64,000 nucleotides of DNA from Methanoplanus endosymbiosus (GCF_024662215.1 NZ_CP096115.1:2232001-2296000); one strand, 5' to 3'; shown: positions 16,323 through 26,489, numbered from the stretch's first letter. Numbers and translations are program-made. The notes: generated by a model from the letters alone, not told the origin.

Positions 16323-17348
16323 TCAATCTGTAAATTGAAGATGAACTGAGATTAGTTTTTCAGTTAGTTTATTTGCATCATAGTTATCAATAACATCTTT
16401 TCGTCCAATTATACCCATTTTTCTCCTCTGATCCGGATTTAATTTTAAAAATTTTATTGCTTCTGAAAGGCCCACGATATCTTTCGGTGAAATTAAAATA
16501 CCTGAAAGTCCGTCTTTTACAATCTCAGGACATCCTCCAATATTGCTTGCAATAACGGGAACTTCACATGCAAGGCTTTCTAAAAGAACCAGGCCCAGAC
16601 CTTCCGAATGACTTGGTAAAACCAAAAAATCAGCGGCATTCATTAAGACAGGCATTTTTTCAGGACTGATATCACCTAAAAAGATACAATTAGACATATG
16701 TTTTGGGATTTGTCCCGGTCCTCCAAAGATAAAAGTAATATCAGGATTTAATTTTGCTGATTCTATAAGTTCAAAGATACCTTTCATTGGATGCAATCTG
16801 CCGGCATAAAGACAGACGCATGCCTCTTCTGAAATATTGAATTGTTCTCTGCAATAATTCTTGTCCATGGGCCTGAATTTATCAATATCCACCCCATTTG
16901 CAATTGCTGTCACTTTGTCCCTCTCATAACCCAGAGAGATTATAGTATTTTTTAATGCTTCACTGCATGTAATTACATGATCAGCTTTATTTAATGAATA
17001 ATTTATCAGGGCCCTGTTAAACCTGTTTTTAAACGGGTAAATGAGTGCATCATCTCCATGAAATTTCAGAACCAGAGGCCTCTTATTCTTTAATAAACTG
17101 GGAATTATGCTGCTGTGAGGGATATATTCCGCCTGTAAAATGTCTATGTCACGATTAAGAGAATTTACCAGACTTTCTGTATAAAATGGAGCATAAGCCA
17201 GTGGATTTGTGCTTTTTTTAACTGCCTTAATTACCTGAACATCACAGTTTTCAAGATCATCAACCATCCTTTTAACAAATATCCCCCTGCTGTCGCCTTC
17301 ACGTGCAGGATACAGGTTGGCAAACAGTCCCAATGTATATCTGGTCAT
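16323..17348 (-). CDS. GT4-family glycosyltransferase
   Basis: 341 residues with the two-domain GT-B layout. The N-terminal acceptor domain begins YTLGLFANLYPAREGDSRGIFVKRM. The C-terminal domain holds the conserved GRLHPMKGIFELIESA (donor-phosphate loop), HSEGLGLVLLESLACEVPVIAS with the E-x7-E retaining motif, and IGGCPEIVKDG. GT4 enzymes transfer a sugar from a nucleotide sugar with retention of configuration, here probably at the cytoplasmic side of the membrane for a surface glycan. The start codon is 1 bp after the stop of the methyltransferase upstream, so the two are translated as a pair. Donor and acceptor are unknown. Confidence 0.88.
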   Translation of the reverse strand: MTRYTLGLFANLYPAREGDSRGIFVKRMVDDLENCDVQVIKAVKKSTNPLAYAPFYTESLVNSLNRDIDILQAEYIPHSSIIPSLLKNKRPLVLKFHGDDALIYPFKNRFNRALINYSLNKADHVITCSEALKNTIISLGYERDKVTAIANGVDIDKFRPMDKNYCREQFNISEEACVCLYAGRLHPMKGIFELIESAKLNPDITFIFGGPGQIPKHMSNCIFLGDISPEKMPVLMNAADFLVLPSHSEGLGLVLLESLACEVPVIASNIGGCPEIVKDGLSGILISPKDIVGLSEAIKFLKLNPDQRRKMGIIGRKDVIDNYDANKLTEKLISVHLQFTD

Positions 17349-17349
17349 A

Positions 17350-18051
17350 TTATTTTACTAAAATCATCAGTGAGTATCCGCCAAATATTCGTACCGTAAG
17401 ATCATTATTCAGGGGATACAGATATTTTCTTGGAATATTTATCAGGCGATCTTTCAGCCCGTAATCGTGGCCGAGTGAAAATCCCGGAGTGTAGAAATAA
17501 TCAATAATCTCATAATCCAGTTCTTTCAGAGTCTGAATTACAGTCTCCTTAGAAAAATAATGCAGATGACCCACATTTTTTCTCTGATTCATAATAAAAC
17601 TCTGATATACTGCAGAAACTGCAAAAAACTCAAGTGGGATGTGAAGAATTTTATATTTACTTTTATCCTTAATTTTCTTTAAAAAGGAGAAGTAATCCTC
17701 AATATGTTCAATTATGTCGATGAGCAGAAGCATATCAAAATTAACATCATTTTCAGTTGTGAAATCCTTTAATTTAAATTTAAGGTTTTCACTCTCCTTT
17801 TCAAGGCATATCTTATGGGCCTGTGGTGATATTTCATATCCTGTAAATGAACAATGACCTCCAATTTTTTTATGGAGCTGATTCAGAATCTCACCGGCAC
17901 CACAGCCTATTTCACATATGGAATCTGGTGACAGGTTATTCCTCTCGATAATTTTTTGAATCTGTTCTGCTTTCCATGGAGAATCCTCAACGTCCCATGT
18001 AGGATTTTTTTCCAGATATTCTCCGTTAAGATATTTTTCCGGAATATTCAT
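17350..18051 (-). CDS. Class I SAM methyltransferase fused in tandem to the top6 operon
   Basis: 233 residues. SICEIGCGAGEILNQLHK is motif I, FTGYEISPQAHKICLEK the acidic strand, DMLLLIDIIEHIEDYFSFLKKI motif IV, and LHIPLEF motif V, as in glycan-locus methyltransferases (UbiG/Methyltransf_23 type). The ATG follows the top6A stop codon directly (TGA-ATG, no gap), and the GT4 gene follows 1 bp after its own stop. It should therefore be cotranscribed with hisS-top6B-top6A, although its function looks unrelated. The substrate is probably a glycan or lipid carrier intermediate. Confidence 0.82.
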   Translation of the reverse strand: MNIPEKYLNGEYLEKNPTWDVEDSPWKAEQIQKIIERNNLSPDSICEIGCGAGEILNQLHKKIGGHCSFTGYEISPQAHKICLEKESENLKFKLKDFTTENDVNFDMLLLIDIIEHIEDYFSFLKKIKDKSKYKILHIPLEFFAVSAVYQSFIMNQRKNVGHLHYFSKETVIQTLKELDYEIIDYFYTPGFSLGHDYGLKDRLINIPRKYLYPLNNDLTVRIFGGYSLMILVK

Positions 18052-19140
18052 TCAAATTACCCCCATCTCACTCAGCCTCGCCGGCAGATATTCCTTCGTC
18101 ACAAAATCAAGCCCCCGGCTTGCAAAAGCCTGCTGTTCAGATTTCACTCCAAGCTTAAGCTGCAGATTTATCTCCTTTCTCCAGTATTCAGTGTCAAACC
18201 TCGGATCAGTAAGCTCTGCTTTCAGGGCTGCAATGTCTCCCTCCGTGAGCTTGTCTGCCGGAAGATCATAATTGCTTATATCAGACGGCTGAACGCCGAT
18301 AAACTGCGCTCCCGGAGTTGCAAGAATCTCTGACATATGCGCCGCCTTAATAGAACCATATGCCACACTTGCAAAGATCCTGTATGACCAGGGATCACCG
18401 TCAGTGAAGATGACAACCGGCAGGCCCAATTCTGCATTCAGCCTCTTTAAGACGCGCCTTGTAGAGCGCGCCGGCTGGCCCTTAAGGTGCAGAAGTATGG
18501 CATCATACTCCTCATCAAAACCATTCTCCATAAGACGGGCATACATACCTCCGGTCTCCATCGCAATAACAAATTTTGCATCATGGTCAATGAATTCGAG
18601 GTTGTCCACATTGCTGGGTATCGGATAACCAGCCTCACCAACATCCTCCCGGCAGTGAATAATTCTCTCACCACGTCTTGTCTGCTCCTTTATCCTGAGT
18701 GAGCCATATACAGATGCCCCGTCCTCCTCAGGCCTGAGATGAAAGGCCTCCCTTGACAGTTCAGTGACTATCTCAAGGTCCTCTACAAGCATATTACTTT
18801 CATCCTGCGCTGAGAACTTTGCCCTCTTCCACCCTTCAGAGATGTAATACATCTCTCTCAGTGTGGATGAGCGGTTATCGGCTATCTGGTTCTTTAAAAA
18901 ACCGACAACATGCGCCATCTTCAGAAGATGCATTGCGCCCTTTGCTGAGGATGCTGACCGGAGGGTCTCGCGGCTGCCATACTTCCAGACCTCGGACTTC
19001 TCATCGTACTCAATGTTCTTTTTTGTCCGTGTAGGGAGTGAGATGTAGGGTATTGTTGCAGAGGAGATCTGGTCATACCACTTCCCTGCTATACCTTTAA
19101 GCCGCTTTGTTGCCTCTTCATCAAGTTCTTTTTTAAGCAT
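18052..19140 (-). CDS. top6A: DNA topoisomerase VI subunit A
   Basis: Catalytic subunit of the type IIB topoisomerase that relaxes and decatenates DNA; homologous to Spo11. The winged-helix (CAP-like) domain carries [13 protein letters not shown] with the Tyr-Tyr pair (residues 98-99 from the chosen start), the site of the DNA 5'-phosphotyrosine link. The Toprim fold follows: [14 protein letters not shown] gives the metal Glu and [12 protein letters not shown] the DxD. 362 residues, normal length. The ATG at 19140 was chosen over an upstream one because [14 protein letters not shown] is the natural N-terminus and overlaps the end of top6B by 8 bp, fitting translational coupling. Confidence 0.95.
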   Translation of the reverse strand: MLKKELDEEATKRLKGIAGKWYDQISSATIPYISLPTRTKKNIEYDEKSEVWKYGSRETLRSASSAKGAMHLLKMAHVVGFLKNQIADNRSSTLREMYYISEGWKRAKFSAQDESNMLVEDLEIVTELSREAFHLRPEEDGASVYGSLRIKEQTRRGERIIHCREDVGEAGYPIPSNVDNLEFIDHDAKFVIAMETGGMYARLMENGFDEEYDAILLHLKGQPARSTRRVLKRLNAELGLPVVIFTDGDPWSYRIFASVAYGSIKAAHMSEILATPGAQFIGVQPSDISNYDLPADKLTEGDIAALKAELTDPRFDTEYWRKEINLQLKLGVKSEQQAFASRGLDFVTKEYLPARLSEMGVI

Positions 19141-20935
19141 CAAGATCCACCACCACAAGTTTCTTCTCATCTACTCCGCGGATGTCAAGCGTCCCGCTGC
19201 CGGTTCCGGAATATGTGGCCTTCCATGCGGATTCCGGTTCAATATCCGCCTTCCATAATTTATTGTATTCATTCCCGATTACATCAGTAAAGTCCGTCTT
19301 TGGCTTTGCATCAACTGCACTGCCCTCCGACATATTGTAAACCGTTACAGAAACCGGGCTCCTTGTGTGATTGCTGACAGTAATCTCGACTATTCCGTTA
19401 ATGGTCTGCTTCTTTGCAACAACCTTTCTCATTATCTGCGCTTCAAGAGGCGCAGTATCGGGAGCAGGTTTTTCAACAATCTCAGACACTTTGGCAGCAA
19501 TGTCGGGCAGCAGTGAGCAGACAGCACGTGCTCTCTCCTCCTCCTGCTTGTTCTTATCCCTCCTGCTCAGGAAGTTCTTCAGTTCCCGGCCCAGATCCTG
19601 CATTACGAGGATAATCTCTTTTTCTATCTCATCTATTGCCGCAACCGCATCCTTGCTCTCAGATGTGAACGGGACATTAGTTGATGCAACATGGACGAGA
19701 ATCATCACAGGCCCTGTGGGAATCCCCTGCTGTGAGAGATTATATGATCTCCAGTTCACCTGTGAGACAGCGTTTGTAATTGCACATGCACCCTGCTGGT
19801 ATAGGAGAGGCACGCGGTTTGCAAATCTCATAAGAGTTGCAGATCCTTCTGACTCAAGCTTTCCGCCGTACCCTATGGCCGCCTCAATGATGAACGGATT
19901 TCCGGAGAATACCTGGCTTTTTCTCGTTTTTGCCTTCACGAAGTCAAGTTCAAACTCCTTGTCAATTCCCTTTATGATCATCTCTTCACCAATCGGAGAG
20001 AGGCACTGGGATGCAGGCGGCGGAGGCACACTTACGGTCTGCATTGCTGAGAGGAGGCTTTTTAATTCCTCAATCTTCAGGCCGGAAGTTTTTCTGGTCT
20101 GTTTAAGTCCGGAAATTGCGATTATCTCATCGGCATTTTTATCACCGACACGGGAAAATCCGTCTATCAGGAATTCTTTGAGGCTTTTGTCACTGAGTGC
20201 CGCCATCCTCTTCAGGAGGCCAAGTTCAATGCCATGCGGATGCGGCGCGATAGCCTTTGGCGCGATAATTACCTCATCGCTCGCCCTCTCAAAATTGTGC
20301 AGGTCTCCGTCAATATCTGCTCTTATTCTTGCATGCGGGTTTACGACCGATGTGTACCTGAGATAGTCAAGAAGCCTTTTTTTGGCGGCAAGGGAACTTT
20401 TGAATTCGATCTCAATTCTTGTCCCGTGCATCCTGTCCCATACAATCTCTTCCTCTTTGACAATCTCCGGCTCATTCGTCTCTGTCTTAATGAGAAGCTC
20501 AAACCTGTATGCCGGATTTTTATGCCCGGTTCGTGAGGTAACAACAGCCGGAATTCCGGTGGTCAGCTGCGCGTAGAGCACTGCCGCAGATATTCCTATA
20601 CCCTGCTGCCCCCTGGACTGCCGGATCTGGTGAAAGCGTGATCCATAGAGCAGTTTACCAAAGACAAAAGGCACCTGGGCAGGTGTAATGCCCGGCCCGT
20701 TGTCCTCCACAATAATCCGGAAGACATCCTTATCAGTCTTCTTTATTCCAACATAGATGTCAGGCAGGATCTCTGCCTCTTCGCAGGCATCAAGGGAGTT
20801 GTCCACCGCTTCCTTTATGGTTGTAATTATTCCCCTCGTCGGAGAGTCAAAACCTAAGAGATGCTTGTTCTTCTCAAAGAATTCTGCAACACTTATGCTG
20901 CGCTGTTTAGATGCTAACTCTTCGGCAAGATCCAA
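19133..20935 (-). CDS. top6B: DNA topoisomerase VI subunit B (GHKL ATPase)
   Basis: 600 residues. The Bergerat ATP-binding fold at the N-terminus shows [13 protein letters not shown] (N box, Mg-binding Asn), [24 protein letters not shown] (G1 box with DNGPGI) and [16 protein letters not shown] (G2 lid). Next come the H2TH-like insert, then the transducer domain with the switch lysine region (about 400-470: [17 protein letters not shown]). The C-terminal 100 residues form an Ig-like domain ([17 protein letters not shown]), as in Methanosarcina-type subunits. It binds ATP to dimerise and drive strand passage with subunit A. The ATG lies 3 bp after the hisS stop. Confidence 0.95.
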   Translation of the reverse strand: MDLAEELASKQRSISVAEFFEKNKHLLGFDSPTRGIITTIKEAVDNSLDACEEAEILPDIYVGIKKTDKDVFRIIVEDNGPGITPAQVPFVFGKLLYGSRFHQIRQSRGQQGIGISAAVLYAQLTTGIPAVVTSRTGHKNPAYRFELLIKTETNEPEIVKEEEIVWDRMHGTRIEIEFKSSLAAKKRLLDYLRYTSVVNPHARIRADIDGDLHNFERASDEVIIAPKAIAPHPHGIELGLLKRMAALSDKSLKEFLIDGFSRVGDKNADEIIAISGLKQTRKTSGLKIEELKSLLSAMQTVSVPPPPASQCLSPIGEEMIIKGIDKEFELDFVKAKTRKSQVFSGNPFIIEAAIGYGGKLESEGSATLMRFANRVPLLYQQGACAITNAVSQVNWRSYNLSQQGIPTGPVMILVHVASTNVPFTSESKDAVAAIDEIEKEIILVMQDLGRELKNFLSRRDKNKQEEERARAVCSLLPDIAAKVSEIVEKPAPDTAPLEAQIMRKVVAKKQTINGIVEITVSNHTRSPVSVTVYNMSEGSAVDAKPKTDFTDVIGNEYNKLWKADIEPESAWKATYSGTGSGTLDIRGVDEKKLVVVDLDA

Positions 20936-20938
20936 TGT

Positions 20939-22156
20939 CTAAACCACCTCTGAGACTGCATCTTCGGGAGAGATCTCCTTCTGCTCGCCGGAACTTAAAT
21001 TTTTTAAGGTTATAAGGCCTGATTCACATTCCCTTGCACCAATCAGGGCGACATATGTTGCAGTCTTTGCCGCGTATTTCATCTGTGCGCCGATTCCCCT
21101 CTCAAGGAGGTTAATTTCTGCGCGTATTCCTGCTCTTCTGAAAATTGCAGCGACCTCAAATGCCCTTGAGGCAGCTTCAGGCGTGTAGGCAACCGCCACT
21201 ACAGGTTTTTTCTTAATATCCACCTGCCCCAGTGAGACCATCACCCTGTCAAATCCTATCCCGAATCCGCAGGATGCGACATCCTCTCCACCAAATAGAT
21301 GGGCAAGTCTGTATGAACCTCCGCCGATTATCTGGTTTTCCGCACCGAGATTTTCGGCAAACCCTTCAAAGACCATGCCTGTGTAATAGTCAAGTCCTCT
21401 TACAATGCCCAGATTTAACTTATACTTCATCCCTGTGTGGTTCAGTATATCAAGAATACCGGCCATTCTCTCTGATTCCGGAAAGTCACCGCAGATCTCC
21501 ATAGCCTCACTCAGGGTTGAGCATTCGACAAGATTTTTCAGTTTATCATAGAGTTCAGGTTTTCCGGCAGAATTCAGATATTCTGTAAGGCCTTCAAAAT
21601 TTTTCTTATCCAGAAGTGCCATTACCTTTTTTCGGTCATCTTCGGCAAGATCTGAGAGAATATGCTTCATTGGTGAGAGATGCCCGACATGCATCTCAAA
21701 ATTCACCCCTGTGGAACTCAGTATCTCATAAGCAAGCAGTATCATCTCGGCATCTGCCGCCGCTGTGTCTGCACCTATTAACTCCGCACCAAACTGCCAG
21801 AACTGCCTGTATCTTCCTTTCTGTGGCCTTTCATACCTGTAGCAGTCGGAGAGGTAGCACCATCGTACAGGTTTTGACAGGACTTTTCCTTCACTGACAT
21901 ACATCCTGAGGACGGCGGCTGTGCCTTCCGGGCGCAGTGCAAGACTTCTCCCGCCTTTGTCCTCAAATACATACATCTCCTCTATTATTCCCTCGCCGGA
22001 TTTTATTGTATATAATTCCGAGGACTCAAAAGTGGGTGTGCATATCTCTCTGTATCCGAATGAGGATGCAACGCCCCTCATCTTTCTCTCAACTTCTCTT
22101 CTCTCTTCCATCTCGTCCGGAAGGAAATCCCTTGTTCCTCTTGGCTTTTTAATCAT
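20939..22156 (-). CDS. hisS: Histidyl-tRNA synthetase
   Basis: 405 residues, class II synthetase that charges tRNA-His. The start KKPRGTRDFLPDE is the canonical HisRS N-terminus. Motif 2 reads SLALRPEGTAAVLRMYV, the HisA block GLDYYTGMVFEGF is diagnostic for histidine recognition, and motif 3 is CGFGIGFDRVMVSL. The C-terminal anticodon-binding domain (about 320-400) is present. It is the first gene of the minus-strand operon with top6B and top6A; a promoter should lie in the 22-bp gap or within the small membrane-protein gene before it. Confidence 0.95.
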   Translation of the reverse strand: MIKKPRGTRDFLPDEMEERREVERKMRGVASSFGYREICTPTFESSELYTIKSGEGIIEEMYVFEDKGGRSLALRPEGTAAVLRMYVSEGKVLSKPVRWCYLSDCYRYERPQKGRYRQFWQFGAELIGADTAAADAEMILLAYEILSSTGVNFEMHVGHLSPMKHILSDLAEDDRKKVMALLDKKNFEGLTEYLNSAGKPELYDKLKNLVECSTLSEAMEICGDFPESERMAGILDILNHTGMKYKLNLGIVRGLDYYTGMVFEGFAENLGAENQIIGGGSYRLAHLFGGEDVASCGFGIGFDRVMVSLGQVDIKKKPVVAVAYTPEAASRAFEVAAIFRRAGIRAEINLLERGIGAQMKYAAKTATYVALIGARECESGLITLKNLSSGEQKEISPEDAVSEVV

Positions 22157-22178
22157 TGTATTGCTCCTGAAATGTCCG

Positions 22179-22496
22179 TTATCTTCTCATACTTACGTTT
22201 CCAAGAATTCTGTCAAGCGCTGTGGACGTTTTTGACCATATTTTATCCTTCTCCTTCTCAATTCTGCCCTGAAAGAAGAGGGCTATAAGAACTAAGATCA
22301 GAGATATAAGCTCCTCACCCCTTAGGGCAAAGAGAACGCCTGTCAGGGATAATGCTGTATAAAAAACTCCGTAATATGCTGCTTTTCTGTATCCGGGATA
22401 ACCTGTTCTGTAAAATATTCTTGCATCCCTCAGCCACAGGTACGTTACTGTTGCTGCGCCGAAGACTGTCACATAGAGAAGATAACTGTATGTCAT
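22179..22496 (-). CDS. Small membrane protein of unknown function
   Basis: 105 residues with about three hydrophobic segments: YLLYVTVFGAATVTYLW (about 5-21), AAYYGVFYTALSLTGVLFAL (39-58) and LISLILVLIALFF (63-75), followed by a charged tail (RIEKEKDKIWSK). No domain is recognised. It is 22 bp upstream of hisS on the same strand and is divergent from larB, so it may be the first gene of the hisS operon. Confidence 0.6.
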   Translation of the reverse strand: MTYSYLLYVTVFGAATVTYLWLRDARIFYRTGYPGYRKAAYYGVFYTALSLTGVLFALRGEELISLILVLIALFFQGRIEKEKDKIWSKTSTALDRILGNVSMRR

Positions 22497-22541
22497 GCCA
22501 ATACTTATTATTCAACCCCAAACCATATGTTAATTATCCGG

Positions 22542-23324
22542 ATGAATTCAAACAATACTTTAAGAGGGATTTTAAAGGAATTTGAGGCGGGCAGGATCTC
22601 AGTGGATGCGGCTGAGGAACTGATTGACGGCCTGAGAATTGAAAAGATAGGTGAAATTGCCAATATAGACCTTGGAAGGTCTGTCAGGTGCGGTATGCCT
22701 GAAGTAATACTGGCTGAGGGAAAGAGGACAGTTCACCTCACAGAGATTGTTGAAAAGATACTGCCTGTATCGGGGAGATGTCTCATTACGCGGGTTAATG
22801 CGGAACAGGCAGACTCTTTAATAGTAATTGCAGAAGGTCTTGGTTTTTCATATTCCTACAATGAAACTGCATCCACAGTTTTTATATCCGGAGATCCTGA
22901 TATCAGAAAGTCCGGAGGGCGTGTTGGAATTATCACTGCCGGAACTTCAGACTTACGGGTTGCAGAGGAGGCAAAGGTTATTGCTGAAGTTATGGGCTGT
23001 GAGGTTAAGACTTCATATGATGTCGGGGCTGCCGGTATTCACCGTCTCTTTCCGGCAATAAAAGAGATGCTTGATGTTGATGCCTATGTCGTCTGTGCCG
23101 GGCGTGAGGGCACACTTCCGACTGTCATCGCCGGACTTGTCAGCAAACCGGTTATTGGCGTGCCTGTGAGCGTTGGCTACGGCTATATGGGTCAGGGGCA
23201 GGCCGCACTTGCCGGGATGCTACAGTCATGTGCCGTGTTAACGGTGGTGAATATCGATGCCGGTTTTACTGCCGGGGCATTTGCCGCAAGGATTGCAAAT
23301 ATGGCTGGTGATAATCGTGATTAA
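22542..23324 (+). CDS. larB: LarB-like / PurE-related carboxylase
   Basis: 260 residues from the ATG chosen ([17 protein letters not shown]); an upstream ATG would add five residues. The C-terminal two thirds is an AIR carboxylase (PurE)-like domain: [40 protein letters not shown] and [33 protein letters not shown]. LarB carboxylates and hydrolyses nicotinic acid adenine dinucleotide in the first step of the nickel-pincer nucleotide cofactor. larC and larE are not in this window. The downstream NMN adenylyltransferase gene overlaps it by 8 bp, consistent with a link to pyridine dinucleotide. Confidence 0.85.
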   Translation: MNSNNTLRGILKEFEAGRISVDAAEELIDGLRIEKIGEIANIDLGRSVRCGMPEVILAEGKRTVHLTEIVEKILPVSGRCLITRVNAEQADSLIVIAEGLGFSYSYNETASTVFISGDPDIRKSGGRVGIITAGTSDLRVAEEAKVIAEVMGCEVKTSYDVGAAGIHRLFPAIKEMLDVDAYVVCAGREGTLPTVIAGLVSKPVIGVPVSVGYGYMGQGQAALAGMLQSCAVLTVVNIDAGFTAGAFAARIANMAGDNRD

Positions 23325-23826
23325 AAGAGGATTTTATATCGGACGTTTTCAGCCGTACCACAACGGGCATCAGTCTGTTCTTGAGGCAATATCAGATGAA
23401 GTCGATGAGATTGTAATCGGGGTTGGCAGTGCCCAGATGAGCCATTATGTCAATAATCCCTTTACTGCCGGTGAGAGGATTATGATGATTACAAGGTCGC
23501 TTGATAAGCTGAAATGTCCGTTTTATGCAATTCCGATAGAGGATGTCCAGAGGAATGCCCTGTGGGTTGCGCATGTAAAGTCCATGTCACCTCCGTTTGA
23601 TAAGGTATTTTCAAGCAATCCACTGGTTGTTGAACTATTCAGGGAGCAGGGCGTAGAGGTTGTATCTCCTGATATGTATGAGAGGGGTACACACAGCGGC
23701 ACAGAGATCAGGCGCAGGATGCTCATGGATGAAAACTGGCAGGAGCTTGTACCGTCAGTTGTGGTTGATATTATTGAGGAGATAGGCGGTGTCCGTCGCC
23801 TGAGTCAGATCTCAAAGAAGGACTAA
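23317..23826 (+). CDS. Archaeal nicotinamide-nucleotide adenylyltransferase
   Basis: 169 residues from a GTG that overlaps the end of larB (GTGATTAA). This start was preferred because [16 protein letters not shown] is the family N-terminus; the upstream extension is larB sequence in another frame. The nucleotidyltransferase motifs are HNGH (the HxGH motif) and [10 protein letters not shown] (the ISGTxIR-like motif). The enzyme makes NAD or NaAD from NMN/NaMN and ATP. Length and sequence match the archaeal NadM-type group. Its product class is the proposed substrate of LarB, so the overlap is functionally sensible. Confidence 0.92.
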   Translation: MIKRGFYIGRFQPYHNGHQSVLEAISDEVDEIVIGVGSAQMSHYVNNPFTAGERIMMITRSLDKLKCPFYAIPIEDVQRNALWVAHVKSMSPPFDKVFSSNPLVVELFREQGVEVVSPDMYERGTHSGTEIRRRMLMDENWQELVPSVVVDIIEEIGGVRRLSQISKKD

Positions 23827-23838
23827 AAAGGCTTAATT

Positions 23839-25122
23839 ATGGCAGGTTTTTTAAGTAAAATTTTTTCAAAGAAAGAACCGGAGACCGAGGTTATTGAATA
23901 TTCTTCGCTTCCGGAATTATTTGCAGAGACGAAAAAAGAAGCTGAGGAGAGCATCCACAGGGCTGCTCTGTCTGCGGCTGAGAAGGCAGGGGACTCACTT
24001 GTATCACTAAATAAATCCCTTGACAGGTTTGAGAAGAGAGATCTTTCAGATGATGCCCATCCAAATAAGAAGCTCCTCAATGTCGCCAGAAATTCAAAGC
24101 CTAAATTTATCGGTTCAATGAGGAAAGCAATTGAGGCAGGGATTTCAGATGATCCTGAGAAGGTCTATGATTCAATGATCTCATTTGTCAATGAAAGTGC
24201 AAAGATTATGAAGGGTAAGGGGAGGTATCTTGGTGCGGCCTTTCCTGAAGAGATGAAGGCTGTAAAATCCGGGATCGACTCCGTCGGGAAACTTATCAAT
24301 AAAATGACTGAAGAGGTCAAAATCCCGGTTGAACTGAAGGAGAAGTCCGGCATTTCAGAGGGGAAGTATGATCTTATTGAAGATAAATACAGGCAGATCA
24401 GGGGAGATAATGAAAGGATCTCAGCATTGGCAGATAAAATGTCGGCCCTGAAGGGTGAGATCAGTGATATTGAATCAGGGATGGAAAATCTGAAGGGATC
24501 AGCTGAATTTTCAGAGGAGGCAGAATTGATCAGCCGGCTTGAGGCTCTTGAGATGAATTTTTCTGCTGCTGAGAATGATTATGAAGCCCTTATTGCCTCT
24601 ACCGGCAATGTCTTCCGTAAATCTTCATACCAGTTTTCAAGGGAGAATAATAAGGAGATGGCAGGTAAGGTTGAGAGTCTGATTGATATTCTCTCTAAGA
24701 AGAATGATAAATGCAGACTTATGGATGAGGCAGTTGAGTTGTACAGCTCTGTTTATCCTTCACTTGCCACCGTATTTGGTGCAAATCCTGATATCATCAA
24801 GAACAAGACCGAAGAGGAGTTATTCTCATCTCCGGGTGTCTTCCCGGAGAAGCTTAAATCATGCTGCAATGAACTGAAGTTATCTCTTGATGAGATTGAT
24901 GCAGTAAAAAGAGAGGCAGAAGGTTATTCTTCCGGCAGGGAACTCGGCAGGCTTTCCAAAAGATATGAGGCGAATACTGAAGGGATAGTAAGGCTTGAAG
25001 AGGAGTCAGAATCACTGAAATTCCGTATTTCTGAGTCTGAAGGTGAAATCCCTGAACTTATGAGAGATCTTGAAGAGTCCCTGAATGACTGGAGAGAAAA
25101 TCCGGTTGAACTGAAGTTCTGA
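23839..25122 (+). CDS. Coiled-coil protein of unknown function
   Basis: 427 residues, highly charged and mostly helical with no membrane segment or signal peptide. Heptad-like stretches occur at about 180-260 (DKYRQIRGDNERISALADKM.., ISDIESGMENLKGSAEFSEE) and 370-420 (LSKRYEANTEGIVRLEEESE.., ELMRDLEESLNDW). The very N-terminus (MAGFLSKIFSKKEPETEV) is amphipathic and could touch membrane, as in some archaeal cytoskeletal or SMC-like factors. No known domain is recognised. It lies 12 bp downstream of the NMN adenylyltransferase gene, so it is probably the third gene of that operon. Confidence 0.75.
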   Translation: MAGFLSKIFSKKEPETEVIEYSSLPELFAETKKEAEESIHRAALSAAEKAGDSLVSLNKSLDRFEKRDLSDDAHPNKKLLNVARNSKPKFIGSMRKAIEAGISDDPEKVYDSMISFVNESAKIMKGKGRYLGAAFPEEMKAVKSGIDSVGKLINKMTEEVKIPVELKEKSGISEGKYDLIEDKYRQIRGDNERISALADKMSALKGEISDIESGMENLKGSAEFSEEAELISRLEALEMNFSAAENDYEALIASTGNVFRKSSYQFSRENNKEMAGKVESLIDILSKKNDKCRLMDEAVELYSSVYPSLATVFGANPDIIKNKTEEELFSSPGVFPEKLKSCCNELKLSLDEIDAVKREAEGYSSGRELGRLSKRYEANTEGIVRLEEESESLKFRISESEGEIPELMRDLEESLNDWRENPVELKF

Positions 25123-25304
25123 TCATCTCTTATTTCTCTCTCTTTATTTTGTATTTTTAGGTCCCGTGCCTGAGCTTGTCTATTGGTAAAAAAAGTCATT
25201 CATGAACCTGCGGGTTCACAGATGGCATATGAAACAAATGTTTCATGGGAGGTATTTGCCGGATATTGTTCTCCTGCTAAAATTTTCCGGTATTCAGATA
25301 TTTT

Positions 25305-25625
25305 TCAGAGAGAATCGATTGATACTGAACTGAAGGTATCTGCCATCTCTGAAATCTCCTGTACCCCAAATGCTGTCTGGACAGATCCAAGTTCTATCTC
25401 ATTTGCACAGGAACAGACATAATCTATGATGTCAATTGAAAGCTCACGTTTCTGCTTGCTTTTTCTCATCTGATCCACTATGTGGCATATTTTGTTTGGA
25501 TCTTCCATCCTCAGTTTGGCCAGGCTTATGACACACATATAAATCCTTGTCAGATTCCTGTCAGTGCCGGTGATGCAGTCAAAGAAATTTTTAATCACCT
25601 GTGCCTGATAGATCTCGCCAGCCAT
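25305..25625 (-). CDS. Hypothetical protein, probably helical
   Basis: 106 residues, predicted all-helical (QAQVIKNFFDCITGTDRNLTRIYMCVISLAKLR). Cysteines at several positions form no obvious cluster. The ATG follows an AT-rich TATA-like stretch (TTAAATATTTAA), so the message may be leaderless. No family was recognised. It is convergent with the coiled-coil gene; opposite-strand frames in this region look random. Confidence 0.55.
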   Translation of the reverse strand: MAGEIYQAQVIKNFFDCITGTDRNLTRIYMCVISLAKLRMEDPNKICHIVDQMRKSKQKRELSIDIIDYVCSCANEIELGSVQTAFGVQEISEMADTFSSVSIDSL

Positions 25626-25719
25626 ATTAAATATTTAATATCTTTTTTCTCTATTTAGTTTTTTGCATGATTTTCAGTATGTAATCTATCTTATGTCCTC
25701 CTGTAATTCCGGGTGATAA

Positions 25720-26388
25720 CTATCTCAGTTTAGTCCATGAGACCTTGAGATTAAAGGTTTCCCCATCTGTCTGATAATCTGATATTCCTGCATTTTCCAT
25801 AATGTTCTCGATTTCATTCTTTGTATATGCTGCCTTAACTGAGGCCTCAAAGTTATTACGTGACTGCTTCCTCATCCGGTTTTTCTCCCTCCTGAGAAGA
25901 TCTTTTGGAATATCCCTTCTCATATCAATAATTACGGCAGATGATTCTCCCTTAAGAACCCTGTCAGTTTCAGAGATTACATTTACCGGATTTCTCCATT
26001 CGTGAAGTGAGTAGGCAGAGAAGACTCCGTTAAATGTATTCCGGCAAAAAGGCATCATCTCTGCATTCCCCTGAATCACAGAGTAACGATCTTTTTCACT
26101 GATAGTTTCTGAATTATCCTTTGCTATGCAGACCATATTCCGGTTTATATCAATAGCAACCAGTTCTGAATCTGATCTGACTCTGCTGCTTTTAAGCCAC
26201 TCAACTCCGAGATAGCCCGGCCCTGCACCTACCTCCAGAACAGTTCCGTGATTAACCCCTGCATCCGTTATATCTTTTAAAGGGAGCAGATTTCTCTTCA
26301 GTAGAGTTCTCTGGAGTATGTTGTAGTCGTATGCCTCATCTGCTGAAAAGAGGTGTTCTGTCTCCTCCGGAATTCTTTCGGGATACAT
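25720..26388 (-). CDS. Class I SAM-dependent methyltransferase
   Basis: 222 residues. GTVLEVGAGPGYLGVEWL is motif I; LVAIDINRNMVCIAK carries the acidic strand; YSVIQGNAEMMPFCRNTFNGVFSAYSLHEWRNP is the UbiE/COQ5-like motif II-IV region; EKNRMRKQSRNNF is a basic segment. It is probably soluble with a small-molecule substrate. Nothing in the neighbourhood names that substrate. Confidence 0.8.
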   Translation of the reverse strand: MYPERIPEETEHLFSADEAYDYNILQRTLLKRNLLPLKDITDAGVNHGTVLEVGAGPGYLGVEWLKSSRVRSDSELVAIDINRNMVCIAKDNSETISEKDRYSVIQGNAEMMPFCRNTFNGVFSAYSLHEWRNPVNVISETDRVLKGESSAVIIDMRRDIPKDLLRREKNRMRKQSRNNFEASVKAAYTKNEIENIMENAGISDYQTDGETFNLKVSWTKLR

Positions 26389-26489
26389 CAGATCTGAACA
26401 GTTGATTCAGATTTATAAAAATATACTGCCCGAATGATTCTCTTCATCATACCGGCATTATGATTAAAAAATGTGAGAATTATCTCAGG

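Noticed and set aside
19371-20366. 331-codon open frame on the plus strand opposite top6B
   Set aside because: Shadow of the strongly biased top6B codon use; no motif, no ribosome binding site and no independent start region.
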